Notes: a model not told the origin generated them from the sequence alone. Shown: positions 35,417 through 44,741, counted from the stretch's first letter. The stretch is 64,000 nucleotides of DNA from Burkholderia sp. SRS-46 (GCF_004343775.1 NZ_PTXL01000005.1:434001-498000), one strand, 5' to 3'. Program-made: numbers and translations.

Positions 35417-36568
35417 TCAGAACTTGTGGCGCAGCGCGAGGCGCACGGCCACCTGGTTGGCGGTCGACGACGGCGCGTCCGTGCCGGGGATGAACGCCTG
35501 GTCGAGGATCGAGTTCGTCTTGTCGCCGGCGATGTGCTGATACGCGGCCTGCACGTAGACGTCGGTGCGCTTCGACAGGTTGTAGTCCGCCATCACGCCG
35601 AACGAGTGGATCTTCGGCTTCGCGTCGCCGGCCGACGACGCGACCTTCTCGAGCGACAGCACGTATTGCGCGCCGACCATGAACGCCGGTGTGACCTGGT
35701 ACGAACCGTTCACCTCGAAGTTCTGGTACTTGATCGCGCTGAGCGTCGTGCCCGGCGCGATGATCGCGCCCGGCGTGCCGAGGTAGCCGTTGCCGGTCGG
35801 GTTCTTGTAGTCCGACTTCGTGTACGCGAAGCCGACGGTCGCGGGCCCGAACGTGTAGTTGATGCCCGCGCCGAACACGCGCATGCGCTGCGCGATGAAG
35901 CTCGCGTCGTTCGCGGTGATCGCGCCGGCCGAGCCGTTGCCCGGGTTGTTCGCCTGCAGGTAGGCCGCGCCGACGAGCAGGCCGCCGTGCTGGTATTGCG
36001 CGCCGACGCTGTACGCGCGGTTGTCCGCGAAGTTCGTGCTGTTGCTGAAGCTGTACGCGCCGCCGAACCGGAAGCCGGCGATGTCCGGGCTCGCGTATTT
36101 CACCGTGTTGTCGAGCCGGAACGAGTTGTCGGTGTTGTCGTTGTCGAACGGATGCGCGAGCAGGTAGCCGCCCCAGTTGCCGTTCGCGGTGGTCGGCGCC
36201 AGGTAGTCGACCACCGAATCGTATTGCCGGCCGAAGGTCAGCGTGCCGTACTGCGCCTGGCTCAGGCCGACGTAGGCCTGGCGGCCGAACATCCGGCCGC
36301 CCTGGTTCAGGCGGCCGGTGTTGACGTCGAAGCCGTTCTCGAGCTGGAAGATCGCCTTCAGGCCGCCGCCCAGATCCTCGTTCCCTCTCAGGCCCCAGCG
36401 GCTGCCCTGCGCATAGCCGCTCGCCATCTCGTAGACGTGGCCGGTGCCGACGTTGTTCGTGTAGTTGAGGCCTTCGTCGATCACGCCGTAGAGCGTGACG
36501 CTGCTTTGAGCGAACACGGGCGACGCGAAGGCGGCCGTCACGGCGAGCGCCGTCAGTTTCATTTTCAT
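35417..36568 (-). CDS. Gram-negative general porin (OmpC-like, Burkholderia type)
   Basis: The 383-residue protein has a signal peptide ending at S-P-V-F-A-Q, and its mature part starts S-S-V-T-L-Y-G-V-I-D-E-G, the usual start of beta-proteobacterial trimeric porins. Repeated amphipathic strands follow, with G-R-Q-A-Y-V-G-L and F-G-R-Q-Y-D-S-V in the loop 3 region. The C-terminus L-A-L-R-H-K-F ends in phenylalanine. It forms a 16-stranded barrel for small hydrophilic solutes. It is divergent from a betaine-type ABC importer across about 436 bases. Confidence 0.93.
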   Translation of the reverse strand: MKMKLTALAVTAAFASPVFAQSSVTLYGVIDEGLNYTNNVGTGHVYEMASGYAQGSRWGLRGNEDLGGGLKAIFQLENGFDVNTGRLNQGGRMFGRQAYVGLSQAQYGTLTFGRQYDSVVDYLAPTTANGNWGGYLLAHPFDNDNTDNSFRLDNTVKYASPDIAGFRFGGAYSFSNSTNFADNRAYSVGAQYQHGGLLVGAAYLQANNPGNGSAGAITANDASFIAQRMRVFGAGINYTFGPATVGFAYTKSDYKNPTGNGYLGTPGAIIAPGTTLSAIKYQNFEVNGSYQVTPAFMVGAQYVLSLEKVASSAGDAKPKIHSFGVMADYNLSKRTDVYVQAAYQHIAGDKTNSILDQAFIPGTDAPSSTANQVAVRLALRHKF

Positions 36569-37004
36569 CGAGATCTCCGGGTTTCCAGCTTGTGTCGATA
36601 GTCGTGAACGCGCCCCGAGAGGCGTGCTCCATCATCCGGAGCGATGCGGGGCCGCCGCGCGCGGCGTGCGATCGTGTCTCCACCGATGACTGCCCGCATT
36701 CTTGCCAACCGGATACGGAACCAAAAGCGATTAATTTCGATGGATGGAATCGGCATTGCCGATGGGCATCGCCGATCGGCGGCGCGCGTGATGGGGATCG
36801 ATTGGCATCGCCGATCGCAATGATCGGAATTACTCGCTTCCCCAAACAATTTGGCGGCCGAAACATGCAATCTGGCCGCAGATGCACGCCGCTGCGCCCG
36901 CCGAGATTGCCCGCCGGCCGCCACCCGCCGGCACGACGCCGCCCAGTCGGCCGCCGCGCATGGCGCGGTGCACAAATGACATGTTTTATTGGAGACGACC
37001 CATC
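36569..37004. promoter_or_regulatory. Divergent control region between porin and ABC importer
   Basis: No gene is seen in this gap. It contains three copies of GGCATYGCCGAT, at 36752-36763, 36765-36776 and 36804-36815, the last two extended by CG. They could be regulator sites. A 17-base segment at 36823-36839 is the exact reverse complement of 50883-50899 in front of a LysR gene. GGAG at 36991-36994 is the ribosome site of the importer. Confidence 0.5.
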
Positions 37005-38042
37005 ATGCAGATTCGACGAATGAAGACAGTCCTTCTCGCCGCCGCGGCGATCCTGTCGGCGCCCGCGGCCCACGCGGCGGCCGGCGCGTGCGGGGACGGC
37101 AAGACGGTCCATTTCGCGGGAATCACGTGGGAAAGCGGGGCGTTCGCGACCGAGGTGCTGCGCCAGATCATCGAGAAGGGCTACGGCTGCAAGACCGACG
37201 TCGTGCCGGGCAGCACCGCGGCGACGGAAACCGCGCTGGCGCGCAACGACCTGCAGATCTGGGCCGAACAGTGGACGGGCCGCAGCGAGATCACCGCGAA
37301 GGCCGTGGCGTCGGGCGCGGTGAAGCTGATCGGCGACACGCTGCCGGGCGGCACCACGGAAGGCTGGTTCGTGCCCGAATACGTGGTCAAGGGCGACCCC
37401 GCCCGCAACATCAAGCCGGTCGCGCCCGGGCTCGCGTCGATCAGCGACCTGCCGAAGTTCAAGCAGGTGTTCGCGGACGAGGAGGAGCCGGACAAGGGCC
37501 GCTTCCTGAACTGCCCGACGGGCTGGGACTGCGAGCGCGTGAACACGCGCCTGCTGCGCGTGCTGAAGCTCGACCAGACGTACACGAACTTCCATCCGGG
37601 CACGGGCGCGGCGCTCGACGCGGCGATCGCGTCCGCGTACCAGCGCGGCGCGCCGATCGTGTTCTATTACTGGGGCCCGGCCGCGCTGATGGCGAAGTAC
37701 AAGTTCGTCGCGCTGAAGATGCCGGCCTACGACGAAGCGTGCTGGAAGACGCTGCGCGACGAGAGCAGCACGCACCAGTGCGCGTCGTCGTACATGGTGT
37801 CGCGGCTGACGGTGGGCGTGTCGAAGCCGTTCGCCGACGCGAACCCCGATCTCGTCGGCGTGTTCGGGAAGGTGCGCTTTCCGATGGACTTCCTGAACCA
37901 GACGATCCTCGAGATGACGACGAAGAAGATCGACGGCGCGGCGATGGCCACGCAGTTCCTGAAGACCCGCCCGGACATGTGGAAGCAGTGGGTGCCGGCC
38001 GACGTCGCGCAGAAGATCGCCGGCAGCCTGAAGGGCGCGTAA
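37005..38042 (+). CDS. Glycine betaine/quaternary-amine-type ABC substrate-binding protein
   Basis: This 345-residue periplasmic protein has a signal peptide ending at A-A-H-A-A. It belongs to the ProX/OpuAC class, as shown by V-H-F-A-G-I-T-W-E-S-G, W-A-E-Q-W-T-G-R and F-Y-Y-W-G-P-A-A-L-M. The many tryptophan and tyrosine residues fit an aromatic cage for a quaternary ammonium. Four cysteines in G-R-F-L-N-C-P-T-G-W-D-C and nearby are a subgroup feature and may form disulphides. Permease and ATPase genes follow on the same strand. ATG 37005 has GGAG ten bases upstream. Ligand identity (betaine, carnitine or similar) is inferred. Confidence 0.85.
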   Translation: MQIRRMKTVLLAAAAILSAPAAHAAAGACGDGKTVHFAGITWESGAFATEVLRQIIEKGYGCKTDVVPGSTAATETALARNDLQIWAEQWTGRSEITAKAVASGAVKLIGDTLPGGTTEGWFVPEYVVKGDPARNIKPVAPGLASISDLPKFKQVFADEEEPDKGRFLNCPTGWDCERVNTRLLRVLKLDQTYTNFHPGTGAALDAAIASAYQRGAPIVFYYWGPAALMAKYKFVALKMPAYDEACWKTLRDESSTHQCASSYMVSRLTVGVSKPFADANPDLVGVFGKVRFPMDFLNQTILEMTTKKIDGAAMATQFLKTRPDMWKQWVPADVAQKIAGSLKGA

Positions 38043-38117
38043 CGCACTGATGCGCGGGGTGGCGGGCCCGCGCCCGCCGTCGTCGCGCGCGCCCTCGCGG
38101 CGCAACGGAGATCGCAT

Positions 38118-39083
38118 ATGAACGGCTTCTTCCTGCACCTGTCGATTGCCGACTGGGTCAACGGCGTCCTCGAGACGTTCGTCACGCAGTACGGCGACAG
38201 CTTTCATCATTTCAGCGCGCTGATGCTGCGCTACCTGCTCGTGCCGCTCGAGGGCGCGCTGCGGGCGACGCCGCCGTGGCTCATGCTGCTCGCGGTCGGC
38301 GCGATCGCGTGGAACGCGACGCGCCGCGCGAGCCTCGGCGCGCTCTTCATGCTGCTGCTCTACGCGATCGGCTGCTTCGGCCTGTGGGACAAGCTGATGC
38401 AGACGCTCGCGCTGATGCTCGTCGCGACGGTGCTGTCGGTCGTGCTCGGCGTGCCGGCCGGTATCCTCGCGTCGCGCAGCCCGTGGCTGCGCCGCATGCT
38501 GCTGCCGGTGCTCGACGTGATGCAGACGCTGCCTAGCTTCGTCTACCTGATCCCGGTGCTGATGCTGTTCGGCCTCGGCAAGGTGCCGGCGATCCTCGCG
38601 ACGATCATCTATGCGCTGCCGCCGCTGATCCGCCTGACCGACCTCGGGATCCGCCAGGTCGACCCGGACGTGACGGAAGCCGCGCGCGCGTTCGGCACGA
38701 CGCGCTGGCAGCTGCTCGTCAACGTGCAGCTGCCGCTCGCGCGGCCGAGCATCATGGCCGGCATCAACCAGACGACGATGATGGCGCTGTCGATGGTCGT
38801 GATCGCGTCGATGATCGGTTCGCGCGGGCTCGGCGAGGACGTGCTCGCGGGCATCCAGACGCTGGACGTCGGCAAGGGCACGCAGGCCGGCGTCGCGATC
38901 GTGATCCTCGCGATCGTCATCGACCGGATCAGCCAGGGCTTCGGCCAGGAGCGGCGCGCGCGCCGCAGGCTCGCGCAGCAGCGCCGCCAGAAGGGCGCGT
39001 CGCGCGTGCCGTACCGGCTGCCGCGCCGGCCGGCGGCGCCCGGCGCCGACACGAACCCGCCGGCGGAATCGTCGCGCGCATAG
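38118..39083 (+). CDS. Glycine betaine-type ABC transporter permease (ProW-like)
   Basis: The 321-residue membrane protein has six or more membrane segments and the ProW-family core. [15 protein letters not shown] near residue 132 and the cytoplasmic EAA-type loop [13 protein letters not shown] near 190 are visible. It is a single permease expected to act as a homodimer with the ATPase encoded next. The basic tail after residue 275 (R-R-A-R-R-R) is disordered-looking and specific to this subgroup. It follows the binding-protein gene by 75 bases. Confidence 0.88.
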   Translation: MNGFFLHLSIADWVNGVLETFVTQYGDSFHHFSALMLRYLLVPLEGALRATPPWLMLLAVGAIAWNATRRASLGALFMLLLYAIGCFGLWDKLMQTLALMLVATVLSVVLGVPAGILASRSPWLRRMLLPVLDVMQTLPSFVYLIPVLMLFGLGKVPAILATIIYALPPLIRLTDLGIRQVDPDVTEAARAFGTTRWQLLVNVQLPLARPSIMAGINQTTMMALSMVVIASMIGSRGLGEDVLAGIQTLDVGKGTQAGVAIVILAIVIDRISQGFGQERRARRRLAQQRRQKGASRVPYRLPRRPAAPGADTNPPAESSRA

Positions 39084-39097
39084 CACGGGAGACAGAC

Positions 39098-39919
39098 ATG
39101 GCGACCATCGACGTCAAGCACGTCTACAAACTGTTCGGCCCGCAAGCCGCGCACGCGCGCGTGCTCGACCTGCTGCGCGGCGGCCGGCGCAAGGCCGACG
39201 TTCTGGCCGAAACGGGCTGCAACGTCGGGCTCAACGACGTGAGCCTCAGCATCGGCTCGGGCGAGATCTTCGTGATCATGGGCTTGTCCGGCTCGGGCAA
39301 GTCGACGCTCGTGCGGCATTTCAACCGGTTGATCGAGCCGACCGCCGGCGAGATCGTGATCGACGGCAGCGACGTGATCCGGCTCGACCCGCACGGGCTG
39401 CGCGCGCTGCGCCGCTACAAGGTCAGCATGGTGTTCCAGAACTTCGGGCTGCTGCCGCACCAGACCGTGCTCGACAACGCCGCGTATGCGCTGCGCACGC
39501 GCGGCGAGACGCGCCACGACGCGGCCGAGGCCGCGCGCAACTGGCTGTCGAAGGTCGGGCTCGACGGTTATGCCGATCACTACCCGGACGAGCTGTCGGG
39601 CGGCATGCGCCAGCGCGTCGGGCTGGCGCGCGCGCTGGCGGCGGATACCGACGTGCTGCTGATGGACGAGGCGTTTTCCGCGCTCGATCCGCTGATCCGC
39701 ACCGAGATGCAGGACCAGCTGCTGCGTCTGCAGGCGACGCTGAACAAGACGATCGTGTTCATCACGCACGATCTCGACGAGGCGCTGCGGATCGGCAACA
39801 AGATCGCGATCCTGCGCGACGGCGCGCTCGTGCAGGTCGGCACGCCGGACGACATCCTGTCGCGGCCGGCGGATGACTATGTGAGAAGGTTCGTGGAGAA
39901 GCGCACGAGCGCGAGCTGA
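39098..39919 (+). CDS. Glycine betaine-type ABC transporter ATPase (ProV-like, without CBS domains)
   Basis: The 273-residue ATPase has Walker [10 protein letters not shown] near residue 63, the Q-loop [10 protein letters not shown], signature L-S-G-G-M-R-Q-R, and Walker [14 protein letters not shown]. The N-terminal extension before Walker A is the ProV/OpuAA type. Unlike ProV it ends right after the nucleotide-binding domain, with no CBS pair, so it lacks the ionic-strength sensor of osmotic uptake systems. That suggests a nutritional rather than osmoprotective role. GGGAGA lies just before the ATG. Confidence 0.9.
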   Translation: MATIDVKHVYKLFGPQAAHARVLDLLRGGRRKADVLAETGCNVGLNDVSLSIGSGEIFVIMGLSGSGKSTLVRHFNRLIEPTAGEIVIDGSDVIRLDPHGLRALRRYKVSMVFQNFGLLPHQTVLDNAAYALRTRGETRHDAAEAARNWLSKVGLDGYADHYPDELSGGMRQRVGLARALAADTDVLLMDEAFSALDPLIRTEMQDQLLRLQATLNKTIVFITHDLDEALRIGNKIAILRDGALVQVGTPDDILSRPADDYVRRFVEKRTSAS

Positions 39920-39938
39920 GCAATCGAAGCAGGATGGC

Positions 39939-39973
39939 AAAAGGCGCACCGCGTATCGCGGTGCGCCTTTTTT
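39939..39973. terminator. Intrinsic terminator of the ABC importer operon
   Basis: GGCGCACCGCG (39943-39953) pairs perfectly with 39957-39967 around a TAT loop, followed by six T residues at 39968-39973 and preceded by four A residues. It is a strong terminator in the plus direction and also usable in reverse. Confidence 0.9.
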
Positions 39974-40084
39974 GCATGCGGCAGGCACGCCGCCGCCATC
40001 CGCTTCGGTCACAATGGCGGTTGTGACGGCGCGGGCGTATCAGCGGCCGCGGGTTGGACTGCATGGAAGCGGGAGGGCAACGAA

Positions 40085-40387
40085 GTGGTGAACAAGTTCA
40101 ACGTGGATGGAAGGGCGATCGCGGACTGGCCGGCGTTTCACGATTTCTTCGTGGAGACGTTTCAATTCCCGGCCTATTACGGCCGGAACATGGATGCGTG
40201 GAACGACTGCATGAGCGACTATTGCTACGAGCGCGGTATGGTGTCGCTCCACATCGACAATGCGGTCGAACTGAAAGCAATGAACCGGGAGGTGTTTGAC
40301 GCGCTGGTCGACTGCTGCGCGTTTATCAACTGGCGGGCGACGAAAGCAGGCGGCGACCCGTTGATGGTTTTGTCTTTCCGGGCCTAG
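40085..40387 (+). CDS. Barstar-family protein (orphan)
   Basis: The 100-residue protein resembles barstar, the inhibitor of barnase-type ribonucleases. I-A-D-W-P-A-F-H-D-F-F then F-P-A-Y-Y-G-R-N-M-D-A-W-N-D corresponds to the barstar helix that plugs the RNase active site, and it ends M-V-L-S-F-R. The start is GTG at 40085, with GGGAGGG seven bases upstream; GTG 40088 is also possible. No barnase-like gene is found beside it, so any partner must be elsewhere. It stands alone between the importer terminator and a convergent gene. It may be a solitary antitoxin or a regulator of a cellular RNase. Confidence 0.75.
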   Translation: MVNKFNVDGRAIADWPAFHDFFVETFQFPAYYGRNMDAWNDCMSDYCYERGMVSLHIDNAVELKAMNREVFDALVDCCAFINWRATKAGGDPLMVLSFRA

Positions 40388-40415
40388 ATTTCCGGCACGA
40401 GCACGGGGAGCAGGG

Positions 40416-40442
40416 CTCCGGTACGATTCGTCCGTACCGGAG
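40416..40442. terminator. Stem-loop between convergent genes
   Basis: CTCCGGTACG (40416-40425) pairs perfectly with CGTACCGGAG (40433-40442) around a seven-base loop. It lies between the barstar gene and the convergent GMC oxidoreductase gene. There is no T run on either side. Confidence 0.5.
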
Positions 40443-40520
40443 TTCGAAGGCGATCCTGATCTGTTCTTCAGTCGCTACGGGCGGGCTCTTTGCGTATGCC
40501 GACCGCCATCCGTTCAGACG

Positions 40521-42188
40521 TCAATCGGCGACAGTCTCGCGCTCGTTCGCCAGGTTGTCCGCTATGTCCCCCCGCAACGCATCGGCCAGGATCAAGTCCG
40601 CGCCTTTCTCCGCGACCATCATCGTCGGCGCGTTGATGTTGCCCGACGTGATGTTCGGGAACACCGACGCATCGACGATCCGCAGCGCCTGCAGCCCGTG
40701 CACGCGCAGTGCCGCATCGACGACCGACGCGCGCGGGTCCGGCCCCATCGCGCAAGAGCCGCACAGGTGGTAGATCGAGCCCGACTGCTCGCGGAAATAC
40801 TGCAGCAGCGCTTCGTCGGAATCGACCTGCGGCCCCGGCGAAATTTCCTCGACCGTCATCGCGTGCAGCGCGGGCGCGCGCATCAGCGCACGAATCACCT
40901 TGCTGCCCTGCACGGCCTCGTCGAGATCCTTCTGCGTGGTCAGCGCGTTGATGTGGATCTTCGCGGCGTCTTCCGCCTGATTCGACGCGATCTCGATCGC
41001 GCCCCGGCTCGTCGGCCGGCACGGGTTGAACGCGATCAGGAAACCTGAATAAGGCTCGGGCTTGATGCTTGCGCGGTCGCTCTTCGGAATTCGATACGAC
41101 AGCGGGTTGAAGTAGAGCTGGATGTTCGGCTCCTGCGCAGCGGCCGTGCCGCGGAAGAAACCGCCGGCCTGGTTCACGCTCATCGCGAGCGGGCCGCGCT
41201 TCGTCAGCAGATAGAGCAGCCCGATCTTCATCTTGCCGAGCAGCGTGCCCATCTCGTCGTTCAGCGTCGGCCGGTTCGCCTTGAAGTAGAAACTCACGCA
41301 AAGGTGATCCTGCAGGTTGCGGCCGACCGCCGGCAGCGCATGCACGAGCGGCACCTGGTGGCGCGCGAGCAGCGCCGGATCGCCGACGCCCGACAGCTGC
41401 AGCAGCTTCGGCGTGTCGACCGCGCCGGCTGCGAGGATCACTTCGCGCGCGGCCACGAGCGTTTCGTCGCCGTGCTCGCCCGCGACCACCACGCCGGTCG
41501 CGCGTGTGCCGTCGAACGTCACGCGCCGCACGAGCACGCCCGAGCGCAGCGTGAGGTTCGCGCGGCCCAGCGCGGGACGCAGGTACGCGAAGCTGCTGGA
41601 GCAGCGTTCACCGTTCTTCGTGTTCAGGTCGTAGATGCCCGCGCCTTCGAACTGCGCGCCGTTGAAATCATCGGTGCGCGGCAGGTTCAGTTGCCCGCAA
41701 CCCTTCAGGAACTCGTGGACGATCGGATGCACGTCGGCCTTCATCGACGTGATGTGGATCGGCCCGGTCGAGCCATGATGCTGCGGATCGGTCGCGCCGG
41801 CCGCATGGGTTTCGAGCTTGCGGAAGTACGGCAGCACGTCGTCGTACGCCCAGCCCGGATTGCCGGCCTTCGCCCAGTCGTCGTAGTCGCTGCGCTGGCC
41901 GCGCACGTAGACCATCGCGTTGATCGAGCCCGAGCCTCCGACCACCTTGCCGCGCGGGCAATACAGCGTGCGGCCGGCGAGCTGCGCTTCGGGCTCGCTG
42001 TAATACATCCAGTTGTAGCGGCGGTTGTAGTAGGTCTTCGTGAAGCCGACCGGCACCTTGAACCAGAACGAGGCGTCGCGTTCGCCCGCTTCGAGCAGCA
42101 GCACCGAATGCCGGCCCGACTCGCTCAGGCGGCTCGCGAGGATGCAGCCGGCCGAGCCCGCGCCGACGATGATGTAGTCGTAGGTCAT
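40521..42188 (-). CDS. GMC-family FAD oxidoreductase (choline dehydrogenase-like)
   Basis: The 555-residue enzyme has the N-terminal FAD motif G-A-G-S-A-G at 9-14, with E-A-G-E 20 residues later. The GMC signature R-G-K-V-V-G-G-S-G-S-I-N-A-M-V-Y lies near residue 80. The C-terminal part has Y-H-L-C-G-S-C-A-M-G and N-I-N-A-P-T-M, which hold the catalytic histidine and asparagine. Family members oxidise alcohols, choline or sugars. It is the last gene of an operon with a dehydratase, transporter and aldehyde dehydrogenase, so the substrate is probably an alcohol or polyol in that pathway rather than choline. It starts 16 bases after the dehydratase stop. Confidence 0.88.
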   Translation of the reverse strand: MTYDYIIVGAGSAGCILASRLSESGRHSVLLLEAGERDASFWFKVPVGFTKTYYNRRYNWMYYSEPEAQLAGRTLYCPRGKVVGGSGSINAMVYVRGQRSDYDDWAKAGNPGWAYDDVLPYFRKLETHAAGATDPQHHGSTGPIHITSMKADVHPIVHEFLKGCGQLNLPRTDDFNGAQFEGAGIYDLNTKNGERCSSSFAYLRPALGRANLTLRSGVLVRRVTFDGTRATGVVVAGEHGDETLVAAREVILAAGAVDTPKLLQLSGVGDPALLARHQVPLVHALPAVGRNLQDHLCVSFYFKANRPTLNDEMGTLLGKMKIGLLYLLTKRGPLAMSVNQAGGFFRGTAAAQEPNIQLYFNPLSYRIPKSDRASIKPEPYSGFLIAFNPCRPTSRGAIEIASNQAEDAAKIHINALTTQKDLDEAVQGSKVIRALMRAPALHAMTVEEISPGPQVDSDEALLQYFREQSGSIYHLCGSCAMGPDPRASVVDAALRVHGLQALRIVDASVFPNITSGNINAPTMMVAEKGADLILADALRGDIADNLANERETVAD

Positions 42189-42204
42189 GTGGTGTCCTTC
42201 GCCG

Positions 42205-43422
42205 TCAGCCCTTCGCGGGCGCGAGATCCTTCACGTCGGCGGGCTGCGCGCCCATCTGCAGGTGCAGCCGCTCGCCGGTGTACGGCGTGTGGCGCTTCAC
42301 GACGTCCATGTCCAGCTCGATGCCGAGCCCCGGCTCGGTCGACGGGACGATGTAGCCGTCTTCCCAGCGGATCGGCGTCTTCACGACCTCCGCGTGGAAG
42401 CCGCCCCACGTCATGATGCTTTCCTGGATCAGGAAGTTCGGCGTGCAGGTTGCGAGCTGGATGCTCGCGGCCGCACCCACCGGCCCGTTGTACAGGTGCG
42501 GCGCGATCTGCGCGTAATGCACTTCGGCGAGGCTCGCGATCTTCTTCGCTTCGAGCAGGCCGCCCACGCGCGCGACGTTCAATTGCAGGATCGACGCGCC
42601 GCCCGCCTGCAGCAGCTGGTGGAATTCGTACTTGGTCGTCAGGCGCTCGCCGGCCGCGATCGGGATCGACGTGTGCTTCGCGACGGCCGCCATCGCGTCT
42701 GCCTGCCCCGGCGGCACGGGCTCCTCGAACCACAGCGGGTCGTACTTTTCGAGCCGCTTCGCGAGCCGGATCGCCGACGACGGCACCATCTGCCCGTGCG
42801 TGCCGAACAGCAGGTCGGCCTTGCTGCCGACGGCCTCACGTACGCGACGGCAGAACAGTTCGCAACGGTCGAGCACTTCGAGCGACAGCTGGTGGCCCGA
42901 GTAGGCCGTATACGGCCCGGCCGGATCGAACTTGACGGCCGTGAAGCCGAGCTTCACGTTCTCGGCCGCGCATTCGGCGGCGAGGTCGGGGTCGTCGTAG
43001 TCGTATTCGCCCCGCGCGTTCTTCGGATAGAGATACGTGTACGAGCGCAGGCGTTCGTGGATCTTCCCGCCGAGCAGCTCGTATACGGGTTTGCCGGCCG
43101 CCTTGCCGATGATGTCCCAGCACGCCATCTCCAGCCCGCTGACGACGCCCATCATCGTCAGGTCGGGCCGCTGCGTGAAGCCGCTCGAATACGCTTGGCG
43201 GAACAGCCGCTCGACGTGGTGCGGGTCGTGGTTCAGCAGGTAGCGGTCGAACACGTCGTCGATGATCGGGCCCATCGCCTTCGGATGGAACGTCGCCGAA
43301 TAGATCTCGCCGACGCCTTCGATGCCGTCGTCGGTTTTCAGCTTCACGAAGATCCAGTACATCCCGCCGATGTGCGGCGGCGGCACGGCGACGATATGGG
43401 TTTCGAGCGAGACGATCTTCAT
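42205..43422 (-). CDS. Enolase-superfamily (mandelate racemase-like) sugar-acid dehydratase
   Basis: The 405-residue protein follows the enolase-superfamily plan. A capping domain (I-F-V-K-L-K-T-D-D-G-I-E-G-V-G-E) is followed by a barrel with V-K-F-D-P near residue 165 and W-F-E-E-P-V-P near 245. G-E-R-L-T-T-K-Y-E-F and the catalytic-base histidine in I-A-P-H-L-Y-N-G-P come next. The acidic metal ligands and an I-A-A-G-E segment are intact. Such enzymes remove water from aldonic or uronic acids. Its ATG overlaps the MFS stop (ATGA). Context suggests sugar-acid catabolism; the exact acid is not evident. Confidence 0.85.
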   Translation of the reverse strand: MKIVSLETHIVAVPPPHIGGMYWIFVKLKTDDGIEGVGEIYSATFHPKAMGPIIDDVFDRYLLNHDPHHVERLFRQAYSSGFTQRPDLTMMGVVSGLEMACWDIIGKAAGKPVYELLGGKIHERLRSYTYLYPKNARGEYDYDDPDLAAECAAENVKLGFTAVKFDPAGPYTAYSGHQLSLEVLDRCELFCRRVREAVGSKADLLFGTHGQMVPSSAIRLAKRLEKYDPLWFEEPVPPGQADAMAAVAKHTSIPIAAGERLTTKYEFHQLLQAGGASILQLNVARVGGLLEAKKIASLAEVHYAQIAPHLYNGPVGAAASIQLATCTPNFLIQESIMTWGGFHAEVVKTPIRWEDGYIVPSTEPGLGIELDMDVVKRHTPYTGERLHLQMGAQPADVKDLAPAKG

Positions 43423-44741
43423 GCGGACTCCTGGATGCGGTTGAGGCGGTATTTGAGGAACGCGGCGGCGCCCGCGCCGCAGAGCGCGATCGCCGCGATA
43501 TAGCCGAAATAGAGCTGGTAGCCGTGCGCGCCGGGGTAGGCGTGCGTGACGTAGCCGTTGATCAGCGGCACGAACACGTCGGGCGAATAGCCGATCACCG
43601 AGATCAGGCCGATCGCGAGGCCCGCGCAATGCGGCGGCACCTTGCAGTCGTCGAGCAGCGACCAGTACAGGCCGCGCACCGCGTAAGTCAGGATGCCGAT
43701 GAACAGCACGAGCACGACGAGCATCGCCTGCGGGCTGTGCGGCGGCGCGACGATCAGGCCGACGAGCGACAGCGCCGCGAGCACGAGCGCCCAGAACAGC
43801 ACGCTGACCTTCGACACGCGGTCGCCGAGATAGCCGCCGCCGATCCCGCCGATCGGGCGCATCCACAGCTTGAGCGTCGTGATGAAGCCGGCCGCCGTCG
43901 CGCTGAGCCCGAAATTGCCTTCGTGCAGATACGCGGAGAAGCTGTAGGTCGCCCAGAACACCTGGTAGCCGCAGAACACGATCGCCGCGACGAGCCACAG
44001 CTCGGGAATTGCCGCGAGCGTCTTCAGGTCGGCCAGCACGTTGCCGCGCGGGCGTGCCGCCGCGGCCGCGCGCGGCGCTGCGCGCGCCGGCTCCTTGACG
44101 AGCGCGAGCAGCACGCCGAGGGCGATGCAGGTGAACGCATAAAGATGCACGACGCGCGTGAAGCCGGCCGCGTCGGTGCCGCCGTGCGTCTGCGTCACGT
44201 ACGCGAACAGCGTGATCGCGATCGTCGCGAGCAGCGCCTCGACGAGGCCGCGGCCGCCGTCGAGCAGGCCGAAGAAGCGGCCCTGTTCGTCCGGGCCCGC
44301 GATCGTGTTCACACGCTTGATCACGGCCGCCCAGAACGTGAGGCCCGTCGTCAACCCCCAGCAGCCGAAGATCAGCACCAGCGCGGGAAACGACGGCCCG
44401 GTCGCGTAGACGAGCCCGAGCGCGCCGGTGGCGATCAGCGAGAAGCAGATCAGCCGGCGCGGTGACAGGCGGTCCGCGAGCCAGCCGCTCGGCAGGTAGC
44501 TGACGAGGAAGATCGCGCCGAGCGACGAATACAGGTAGCCGAGCTGCACGTCGTCGATGCGGAAGAACTGCAGCATCGTCGGCTGGTAGACCTGCCGCAG
44601 GTACAGCATCGGGTAGATCGCGCCGGCGGCGATCACGAGCAGCAGCAGTTGCAGGTAGCGCTGCGCGCGCGAATCGCGCGCGGCGTGCGTGTCGGCGGGC
44701 AGCGCGTGCGGCGACGCGTGTGTCGACGGTTGGGTCGGCAT
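43419..44741 (-). CDS. MFS transporter, probable organic or sugar-acid uptake
   Basis: This 440-residue protein has twelve membrane segments and an MFS loop 2-3 motif W-L-A-D-R-L-S-P-R-R near residue 80. It resembles the anion:cation symporter and glycerol-phosphate-like groups (F-W-A-A-V-I-K-R-V in the cytoplasmic half). ATG 44741 is preferred because GGAGGAA lies six bases before it; an ATG at 44756 overlaps that site. It shares four bases with the dehydratase gene and lies about 110 bases after the aldehyde dehydrogenase, so it should import the operon substrate. Confidence 0.85.
   Translation of the reverse strand: MPTQPSTHASPHALPADTHAARDSRAQRYLQLLLLVIAAGAIYPMLYLRQVYQPTMLQFFRIDDVQLGYLYSSLGAIFLVSYLPSGWLADRLSPRRLICFSLIATGALGLVYATGPSFPALVLIFGCWGLTTGLTFWAAVIKRVNTIAGPDEQGRFFGLLDGGRGLVEALLATIAITLFAYVTQTHGGTDAAGFTRVVHLYAFTCIALGVLLALVKEPARAAPRAAAAARPRGNVLADLKTLAAIPELWLVAAIVFCGYQVFWATYSFSAYLHEGNFGLSATAAGFITTLKLWMRPIGGIGGGYLGDRVSKVSVLFWALVLAALSLVGLIVAPPHSPQAMLVVLVLFIGILTYAVRGLYWSLLDDCKVPPHCAGLAIGLISVIGYSPDVFVPLINGYVTHAYPGAHGYQLYFGYIAAIALCGAGAAAFLKYRLNRIQESA

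Noticed and set aside
35205-39086. 1,293-residue open frame on the minus strand across the porin and the ABC importer
   Set aside because: It runs through the porin gene in another frame and antisense to the importer genes. The protein has no recognisable domain and is Arg/His rich, a GC-driven shadow.
40521-42188. betA choline dehydrogenase
   Set aside because: It is a GMC enzyme, but there is no betB or betI beside it and the operon context is sugar-acid catabolism. The nearby betaine-type importer is separated by a terminator and opposite strand.
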